A stretch of DNA of 11,069 bases from Thermoplasmata archaeon (GTDB taxonomy: Archaea > Thermoplasmatota > E2 > DHVEG-1): the NCBI GenBank assembly GCA_003649715.1, contig QMSS01000041.1, positions 1 to 11,069 on the forward strand, read 5' to 3'. This document shows positions 6,116-11,069 of this stretch, in pieces (within the stretch, counting starts at the first letter, position 1; every line of letters starts with the position of its first letter). The translations under genes and the position numbers were made by a program. The notes under the pieces were generated by a model. The model worked only from the letters and a program-made list of their open reading frames with translations. It was not told the origin of the DNA and did not search any database.

Positions 6116-6970
6116 ATGATTAGAATTATGATCTACAAAAATTTTTTAGAAAACAGAAATGCAGTTGCAGGTGTAATCGAAGCTTTTTTACTTGTCGCAC
6201 TTGTTGCTATAGTATTGTCAACAATACAGTTAGCATACATACCACAGGTTATGGAACAAAGAGAGGCAGATCATATGGATGATGTGTCGAATCAGTTCTC
6301 CTACCTAAAATCCGTGATCGATATACAATCTATCACAGAATCGGAGGCACCAATGGTTTCCCAACTAACATTGGGTAGTAAAGAGCTTCCATACTTCATA
6401 ACAGCAAGAGCCTTCGGATCATTAACTATCCCATCTGAGGGATTCAGGATAGTTGTAGAAGCCGACTCCAGTGGAAACATATCCTTAAAATCCATCAAAT
6501 ATGAGGCATACAACTCATATTTTGTTGATCAAACATATGTTCTCGAAGGTGGTGGCATCATAGTAAAACAATCCACAGGAGCATCTGTGATGATAGTAGA
6601 CCCCTCTATCTCTGTAGCAAATGAGACAAAGATTATTCTAAGATTTTATATGCCAAACATCTTAGACATACCTGGAAAAAACTCAACCTATGGATATAGA
6701 AAATGTTTTATTCGTACCAACTACTCAAGTCCACCACAATATTATAATTACACAAATGTTGAAAGCATAAAGATCTATACTGAATATACAAATGCTTGGA
6801 ATGAGTCACTGCATAACCTACTAGGAGATGTTGTTAACATAAGTAAACAACCAGTTGAATCACCCACATATGTGGAGATAACCCCAAATGGAGCTATCGG
6901 CAAAATAGTTGATCTACAGATCAAAATAATGAACATCCATGCTCAGATAAGCCCCGGGTGGATAAAATAA
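6116..6970 (+). CDS. Archaeal pilin-like membrane-anchored glycoprotein
   Basis: 284 aa from ATG 6116, which has GGGAG at 6103-6107. The frame is open to a TTG at 5999, but that extension adds unlikely residues and lacks a ribosome site. A short basic leader (MIRIMIYKNFLENRN) precedes one hydrophobic helix (17-40, AVAGVIEAFLLVALVAIVL) with Glu22 inside it, as the conserved Glu near the cut site of type IV pilin-like (class III) signal peptides. After it come YIPQVMEQREADHMDDV and a beta-rich domain. Seven N-x-S/T sequons (for example NIS, NETK, NSTY, NYSS, NYT, NESL, NISK) point to an extracellular, N-glycosylated domain. It resembles archaeal pilin-like proteins of unknown role encoded singly, but I do not recognise a named family. 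No processing peptidase or assembly ATPase lies nearby. The gene stands about 200 bp after the PKD protein with its own likely promoter. Confidence 0.7.
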   Translation: MIRIMIYKNFLENRNAVAGVIEAFLLVALVAIVLSTIQLAYIPQVMEQREADHMDDVSNQFSYLKSVIDIQSITESEAPMVSQLTLGSKELPYFITARAFGSLTIPSEGFRIVVEADSSGNISLKSIKYEAYNSYFVDQTYVLEGGGIIVKQSTGASVMIVDPSISVANETKIILRFYMPNILDIPGKNSTYGYRKCFIRTNYSSPPQYYNYTNVESIKIYTEYTNAWNESLHNLLGDVVNISKQPVESPTYVEITPNGAIGKIVDLQIKIMNIHAQISPGWIK

Positions 6971-7269
6971 AAAACTATAATTTTCTCTTCCAATAATAAA
7001 GATGAGATGATTTAGATAGATACGAAAGGGGGGTTTAGCTCTCTATCCTACTTTTTTTCATATTCATCATAGATCATAGAAAGTTTTTTATCGACTACAT
7101 CATATAGTTTAAAGAGAAAAAGAGGTATGAGATGGTTTAGGGTTAGAGAGTTTCCCTTTATCTCCCTGGTGAAGGATAAATATCCAAGTTTAGGGTGAAT
7201 GATGAAACTTCCATTTAATGGGGATTATGGGAGTTTGCCTGGTGGTTTAGTTACTACAGTAAGTATGAG
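6971..7269. other. Intergenic leader before the first KaiC-like gene
   Basis: No gene is seen. It contains a stem-plus-T-run (7015-7058), a TATA-like TATAGTTTAA near 7104-7113, and a 10-bp direct repeat GTATGAGATG at 7125-7134 and 7263-7272, the second covering the KaiC start. A 23-codon frame from 7127 has AGAGG only 1 nt before it and is probably not translated. Confidence 0.45.
7015..7058 (+). terminator. Possible terminator: 6-bp stem and T7
   Basis: GATAGA (7015-7020) pairs with TCTATC (7042-7047) around a 21-nt loop, followed by CTAC and seven T (7052-7058). It lies about 45 bp past the pilin-like gene. The stem is weak; the T-run alone may suffice in archaea. Confidence 0.3.
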
Positions 7270-8076
7270 ATGAAAAAATCTATGAACAAGGCTGAGGTTC
7301 CTATTGTAGCAGAGAAGAAAAAGATTGATGTTCTCAAAACAGGTATTAGCGGTTTCGATGAATTGTTTGCAGAAGGTGGTATTCCAAGGGGGAATTCTGT
7401 TTTAGTAGCAGGAAGTGCTGGTACTGGTAAAAGCATCTTCTGTAGGCAGATATGTTATAATCTGCTATCCAGTGGTAAGAAATGTATGTATGTGAGTTTT
7501 GAGGAAAGTATAGATAGGATAGAAAGAAGTATGTTAAACTTTGGATGGGATGTCAGGGGTTATAGAGAGAATGGGGATTTTTTGATTCAGAAGATTAATC
7601 CCCTTGACATACTTAGGATGAAGTTTGGCTCACTTGGTGGCTCAGGATCTGCAACTGAGGTTTCTTATAAGATAAAGCCTTTGGTTATACCTAAAGATTT
7701 TCATCCAGAGGTTATAGCTGTTGATTCATTATCTGCGATTATAGCTGCTTCTATTACCCGGGAGAAGAATTATAGGATATATCTTCAGCAGCTTTTTGGT
7801 TTTTTTGAAGAAACTGGTGCCACCTCTTTTTTGATTACAGAAACGGAGCAGATGCCCACTAAGTATAGTGATACAGGTATTGAAGAGTTTTTAGCAGATG
7901 GTATAATTGTTTTGTATAATATCCGGCGGGGTGCTACTAGGGAGAGTGCTATTGAGGTGTTGAAGATGAGATATTCAAAGCATGAGAAGAAGATATTTTC
8001 TATGGAGATAACAGATGAAGGTATAAAGGTTTATCCTGATAAAAAGGTTTTACTATATGAGAAAACTGAAAAATGA
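7270..8076 (+). CDS. KaiC-like RecA-superfamily ATPase, EE intact
   Basis: 268 aa, one KaiC domain filling nearly the whole protein. After a short charged N-terminus comes the family opening LKTGISGFDELFAEGGIPRGNSVLV, Walker A GSAGTGKS (48-55), the paired glutamates in YVSFEES (Glu78-Glu79) that activate water in KaiC, and Walker B VIAVDSLS (148-155). The late block GIEEFLADGIIVL (about 205-217) and EVLKMRYSKH fit the subunit-interface strands of this family. Stand-alone single-domain members in archaea are thought to act as ATP-driven regulators (archaellum FlaH/ArlH and GvpD are relatives), not in circadian timing. ATG 7270 is used; there is no clear Shine-Dalgarno. Another ATG at 7265 is out of frame. 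The function is not predictable beyond ATP hydrolysis and probable oligomerisation. A second paralogue lies 585 bp on. Confidence 0.88.
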   Translation: MKKSMNKAEVPIVAEKKKIDVLKTGISGFDELFAEGGIPRGNSVLVAGSAGTGKSIFCRQICYNLLSSGKKCMYVSFEESIDRIERSMLNFGWDVRGYRENGDFLIQKINPLDILRMKFGSLGGSGSATEVSYKIKPLVIPKDFHPEVIAVDSLSAIIAASITREKNYRIYLQQLFGFFEETGATSFLITETEQMPTKYSDTGIEEFLADGIIVLYNIRRGATRESAIEVLKMRYSKHEKKIFSMEITDEGIKVYPDKKVLLYEKTEK

Positions 8077-8110
8077 GTATCCCCAATTGATCCTGTTAAA
8101 ACAAATTTTT

Positions 8111-8341
8111 TTATAAAAATGTGAAGGGTTCTTTGTGTCCATCCATTCTTTTGGCGCCATAGTTTGAGAAGCAGTACTCTATTTTTCTTATCTGTTCCTT
8201 TGTTAGTCCTGTTCTTTTGATGAGCATTCTATCGTTTTCATCGTATACAGTTATTGTTCCCTCATCAGGTTTTGAGACTGCTTTGAAGATTTTGTTGTCT
8301 GATTGTAGCCAGATCCAAATTCTAATTTTTTTTCTTGTCAT
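8111..8341 (-). CDS. Small hypothetical protein, convergent with KaiC-like gene
   Basis: 76 aa that I do not recognise. The composition looks genuine: a basic start MTRKKIRIWIWLQSD, a strand-turn-strand stretch (KAVSKPDEGTITVYDENDRMLIKRTG), then an amphipathic helix TKEQIRKIEYCFSNYGAKRM. No membrane segment or signal peptide is present, so it is probably a small cytosolic protein. On the minus strand an AT-rich TATAAAAT lies about 16-23 nt before the ATG, and another AT block about 30 nt before it. With no Shine-Dalgarno it may be leaderless or nearly so. It ends 34 bp from the end of the first KaiC-like gene and points away from the second. It could still be a chance frame. Confidence 0.6.
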   Translation of the reverse strand: MTRKKIRIWIWLQSDNKIFKAVSKPDEGTITVYDENDRMLIKRTGLTKEQIRKIEYCFSNYGAKRMDGHKEPFTFL

Positions 8342-8661
8342 CCAACCACGATTTTTATTTTATAGTGTATATTTTATTTTGTGAATATATAAATATTTCT
8401 ACAAAAAAACCATATGACATCCTCATTTCTAAGTATCTCCAATGCCCTTGTTTTTAACTTCAGCTATAAAAAAGATTTATCGATCCCTAACTTCTTCAGT
8501 AACAAAAAACCTAATTTCCTATCAGGTATTTCTTTTATACATGGTTTGTTGTTCTGAATTAGATTCTCAGTGCAAGATAGGAAATAAGTAAATGATAAAA
8601 TAATTATATAGGCTGCTGTATTTGAAGGTTTGGTTTAAAGGCTAAAAAATAGGATATCGGG
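8342..8661. other. Divergent intergenic region
   Basis: No gene is seen in 320 bp. It carries promoter-like AT blocks for the small minus-strand gene (8357-8381) and a TATA candidate for the second KaiC-like gene (8601-8610). The middle, about 8410-8590, shows no repeat, hairpin or RNA signature that I can support. Confidence 0.5.
8601..8610 (+). promoter_or_regulatory. TATA candidate for second KaiC-like operon
   Basis: TAATTATATA would place transcription start near 8632, about 30 nt before ATG 8662. No strong ribosome site follows. Confidence 0.4.
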
Positions 8662-9399
8662 ATGGATGGATTGAGAAAGATGGAGAGAGTAAGAACCGGT
8701 ATTGACGGTTTAGATGAAATAATTGGTGGGGGTATACCAAAGGGGACAGTCACCCTGATCTCGGGTCCACCGGGGAGTGGAAAAACTATTTTCTGCTATC
8801 AGTTTTTATATAAGGGGATAGAAGAGGGTGATAAATGCCTGTTTTTAACATTAGATAAAAAAGTCGATGGTCTTCTAATTCAGGCTCAGGAGTTAGGATT
8901 TGATTTCCAGCCGGCTATAGAAAGAGGACAGATAAAATTTCTTTTCCTAGATATAAATAAAAAACTTATTTATGAGGTTATGACTAATGAGGTGCTATCA
9001 GGTGAGTACGATCGAGTTGTTTTGGACTCTATCACACCACTATCGGAGATGCCGATCTACATGAGACACGCGGGAGTGACTAATGATATCAACATCATTA
9101 ACCCAGAAGATTTTTCCCCTGGAGATACTTTTCCGATAAGAAGACTTCATCTTCATTACATAATGAATGCTTTAGACACTGCAAAATGTACCTCCCTAGT
9201 TACATCAGAGCTCCCATCGAATTCAACTGCCCTATCTAGAGATGGTATTTCAGAGTTTTTAGCCGATGCCGTTATTGTTCTCAGTTTAGATCCCACTATG
9301 GACAGAAGAAAATTATCTGTAATGAAAATGAGAAGTACCAAGCATACACTCAGACCTTTAGACATCGAAATTGGAAGAGGCGGTATAAGACTTATCTGA
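8662..9399 (+). CDS. KaiC-like ATPase paralogue lacking catalytic Glu pair
   Basis: 245 aa, single KaiC domain. RTGIDGLDEIIGGGIPKGTVTLI leads into Walker A GPPGSGKT (35-42), and RVVLDSITPL holds Walker B (Asp122-Ser123). At the position of the KaiC catalytic glutamates the sequence is LTLDKK (Asp65-Lys66), so ATP should bind but hydrolysis is expected to be weak or absent. A segment after Walker B (about 128-165, MPIYMRHAGVTNDINIINPEDF) is longer than in the other paralogue. The C-terminal GISEFLADAVIVLSL and KMRSTKH match the interface blocks of the first protein. It may be a regulatory subunit or a nucleotide-locked partner of the first paralogue (inference). The start could also be ATG 8680, which would cut only six residues. 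It is followed after 39 bp by the ICMT-like gene, probably one transcript. Confidence 0.85.
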   Translation: MDGLRKMERVRTGIDGLDEIIGGGIPKGTVTLISGPPGSGKTIFCYQFLYKGIEEGDKCLFLTLDKKVDGLLIQAQELGFDFQPAIERGQIKFLFLDINKKLIYEVMTNEVLSGEYDRVVLDSITPLSEMPIYMRHAGVTNDINIINPEDFSPGDTFPIRRLHLHYIMNALDTAKCTSLVTSELPSNSTALSRDGISEFLADAVIVLSLDPTMDRRKLSVMKMRSTKHTLRPLDIEIGRGGIRLI

Positions 9400-9438
9400 A
9401 AAGAAACCTTTGTGTATAACTCAGTTTTTACTGGAAAA

Positions 9439-9906
9439 ATGATGATATATAAGCCTCCTAAAGAGCTACGTGCACTCTTCATTGCACATTATGCTCCATT
9501 GCTGCTGATTATAATGCTGGGGCCAATGACCGCAGTATATAGAGTATGGATGATACCATTGCCTATTTTCCCAACCATTCTCTCAGGCTGCATCATATTT
9601 CTTTTAGGTTCATATCTCTACTGGAGATGGGAGTTGTTTTGGCATCATGCCTATAAGGGACAGCTTGTTACCACAGGTTTGTTCCAGCACATAAGACATC
9701 CTCATTATACATCACTTCTAATCATTGGTTTTGGTTTAGCTCTCTTCTTTTATTCCCTCCTAGCATTTCTTGTTGCGATAATAGCAGTGCCGATTATGAT
9801 ATGGAGTATAATAGATGAAGAAAAACTGTTGATAAAACAGTATGGAGAGGAATACAAAAGGTATATGAGGAAAGTACCCTGGAGGATCATACCTAAAATA
9901 TTTTAG
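9439..9906 (+). CDS. ICMT/PEMT-family membrane methyltransferase
   Basis: 155 aa from ATG 9439; a GTG at 9412 or ATG 9442 are alternatives and none has a strong Shine-Dalgarno. Hydrophobic helices lie at about 15-31, 41-58 and 90-118. The family hallmark is clear: GLFQHIRHPHYTSLL (80-94) followed after a helix by DEEKLLIKQYGEEYKRYMRKVPWRIIP (126-152). That is the SAM-binding and catalytic half shared by isoprenylcysteine carboxyl methyltransferases and phospholipid N-methyltransferases. The product is therefore a membrane-embedded SAM-dependent methyltransferase. The substrate is not predictable: archaea generally lack prenylated CaaX proteins, and lipid head groups or small isoprenoids are possible. 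It is tightly linked to the second KaiC-like gene. Confidence 0.85.
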   Translation: MMIYKPPKELRALFIAHYAPLLLIIMLGPMTAVYRVWMIPLPIFPTILSGCIIFLLGSYLYWRWELFWHHAYKGQLVTTGLFQHIRHPHYTSLLIIGFGLALFFYSLLAFLVAIIAVPIMIWSIIDEEKLLIKQYGEEYKRYMRKVPWRIIPKIF

Positions 9907-10004
9907 AGACATAACAGCAGAACACTCACAAGAGGTGCCGCATCTTAGTAGATCTAAAAATCCAAATCAATATCACTCAAAAAAACTAATCAATAGTGAA
10001 GTTC

Positions 10005-10012
10005 AAGGAGGA
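10005..10012 (+). promoter_or_regulatory. Shine-Dalgarno deciding a TTG start
   Basis: AAGGAGGA lies 9 nt before TTG 10022. No ATG in the same frame occurs until codon 32, so this ribosome site is the reason for calling a TTG start. Confidence 0.7.
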
Positions 10013-10021
10013 CTCATCTGA

Positions 10022-11068
10022 TTGATATACATACCTGATTCTACAAAAAAGAAAGCGGAGCTTATAAGTGTCAACAAGGTGTATCTGCCAAGGAGTACCA
10101 GACTGCCGTATCCCATGGAAAAATCTGCTGCGGGTCCATCATCAGGCACACAGTCCATCACCTTATCATTCAACGATAAACACGTGAAGCTAGCTGTAAG
10201 TAGAGATACAAAAGAATGTTTTTCATTGCAGCAGAATGGAGAAAACAATTGTTTTCAAATTCTGAAAAAAAACATCTTATTTCTAAAAAACGTAAGGATG
10301 GTCCCTATTTTGTTTCATGCTCCAGATCAGGCATTCATGAACATAGAAAACAGATGCATCCATAACTGTGCATTCTGCAATCTATCCAATACAAAAATGG
10401 CAGATGATGGATATGATGCTGACTACATTGCCAAACTAATACTCAATGCATCTAATCGAAATGATTTCAAAGCAGTAGCATTAACCAGCGGTGTATATCC
10501 AAACAGCAAGATGATTATAAGAAAAATGTGTCATATTACAAAAACTATCAAAAAAACTCTTCCATCCATCCCCATAGGAGTAGAACCTCTGATCACAGAC
10601 CGAGAGGAGATAGCTCTCCTCAAAAAAGCAGGTGCGGATGAGATAAAAATCAATCTTCAGATACCTGATAGGAATCTGTTTAAAAAAATATGTCCCGGTT
10701 TAAGTTATGACAACATATTAGACATGCTAATCTATGCTGTAAAAATCTTTGGAGAAGGAAAAGTTACCTCGAACATACTATATGGATTAGGGGAGACTGA
10801 TGATACTGTTGTACAGGCTGTTGAAAAACTTGCGGAAATAGGAGTTACCGCAACGCTGAGAAGAATACGAATCAACAAATTAAATAAAACAAAAATAGAA
10901 AAATCCCTTCTATATAAGCTCCCCTCCAATGTATCAGCATCTAGAATCCTCCGATTAGCGGTAGAGCAGAAAAAAGTTTTTAAGAAATATGGTCTAACAC
11001 CAGAAACATTTAAAACAATGTGTCATAGATGCGGCTGCTGCGACATTGTTCCATTCATAGATCTGTGA
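10022..11068 (+). CDS. Radical SAM protein, biotin-synthase-related (archaeal)
   Basis: 348 aa, TTG start, complete: the TGA stop is at 11066-11068, one base before the window ends. CIHNCAFC (Cys112, Cys116, Cys119) is the CxxxCxxC motif binding the 4Fe-4S cluster that cleaves S-adenosylmethionine. The TIM-barrel region continues with VALTSGVYPNSK, GVEPLITDREEIALLKKAGADEIKINLQ and TSNILYGLGETDD, all typical of the biotin synthase/ThiH/HmdB-like branch. The ending TMCHRCGCCDIVP has Cys334, Cys337, Cys339 and Cys340, which may hold a second cluster or metal. It matches by eye the archaeal biotin synthase-related group (COG2516-like), whose reaction is not known to me. About 100 residues precede the motif, with Cys66 and Cys77. 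It stands 115 bp after the methyltransferase and probably has its own translation signal; operon membership is open. Confidence 0.88.
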   Translation: MIYIPDSTKKKAELISVNKVYLPRSTRLPYPMEKSAAGPSSGTQSITLSFNDKHVKLAVSRDTKECFSLQQNGENNCFQILKKNILFLKNVRMVPILFHAPDQAFMNIENRCIHNCAFCNLSNTKMADDGYDADYIAKLILNASNRNDFKAVALTSGVYPNSKMIIRKMCHITKTIKKTLPSIPIGVEPLITDREEIALLKKAGADEIKINLQIPDRNLFKKICPGLSYDNILDMLIYAVKIFGEGKVTSNILYGLGETDDTVVQAVEKLAEIGVTATLRRIRINKLNKTKIEKSLLYKLPSNVSASRILRLAVEQKKVFKKYGLTPETFKTMCHRCGCCDIVPFIDL

Positions 11069-11069
11069 C

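Noticed and set aside
7127..7198. 23-codon frame upstream of the first KaiC gene
   Set aside because: AGAGG is only 1 nt before its ATG, too close to act as a ribosome site, and the peptide has no recognisable feature.
2985..8330. TCTAATTTTTT occurring near 2987, 3465, 3771 and 8319
   Set aside because: Copies lie in coding and non-coding DNA on unrelated strands; in AT-rich sequence this is probably chance, not a regulatory family.
1..11069. CRISPR array, rRNA or recognisable riboswitch
   Set aside because: No regularly spaced repeats, rRNA segments or known aptamer cores were seen on either strand.

Overview
The window looks archaeal, most likely a euryarchaeal or Thermoplasmatota-type genome. 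It is AT-rich. It has archaeal TATA elements (TTTAAATA 26 nt before a start codon, TTTATATAG, TAATTATATA). It encodes two single-domain KaiC/RecA-like ATPases, a NosD/PKD surface protein with a PGF-CTERM-like tail, an archaeal pilin-like membrane glycoprotein, and a radical SAM protein of the archaeal biotin-synthase-related type. Several starts carry Shine-Dalgarno motifs, while one gene appears leaderless. The assignment to Thermoplasmatota is a guess from gene content.

Positions 1-1219 are a graveyard of mobile elements. First comes the right end of an IS200/IS605-type element with its terminal hairpin (1-122). Next is a 972-bp dead IS5-type element (248-1219) whose 16-bp terminal inverted repeats survive. 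Its DDE transposase is split over several reading frames, but all three catalytic acidic codons can still be read.

Positions 1335-2848 hold a two-gene operon resembling AbiE (type IV) toxin-antitoxin systems: a winged-helix antitoxin/repressor overlapping a nucleotidyltransferase toxin. A perfect 20-bp palindrome directly abuts the TATA box, and a copy of its half-site lies upstream, a good candidate for autoregulation. About 100 bp downstream is a fragment matching the 3' end of a tRNA, a possible scar of tRNA-targeted integration. The 610 bp after the operon hold no convincing gene.

Positions 3460-6970 hold a cold-shock-domain gene (minus strand) divergent from a 632-aa secreted beta-helix/PKD protein with a PGF-CTERM-like anchor. 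A pilin-like, heavily N-glycosylatable membrane protein follows. The divergent pair shares a near-symmetrical TATA region, and both genes would have long leaders if it is used.

Positions 7270-9906 hold two KaiC-like ATPases flanking a small minus-strand gene, followed by an ICMT-type membrane methyltransferase closely linked to the second ATPase. The first ATPase keeps the paired glutamates used for hydrolysis in KaiC; the second has Asp-Lys there. Positions 10022-11068 encode a complete radical SAM protein with a TTG start behind a strong Shine-Dalgarno and a cysteine-rich C-terminus.

The parts most worth following are the toxin-antitoxin operon with its operator architecture beside a tRNA-end scar, and the asymmetric KaiC pair linked to a membrane methyltransferase.
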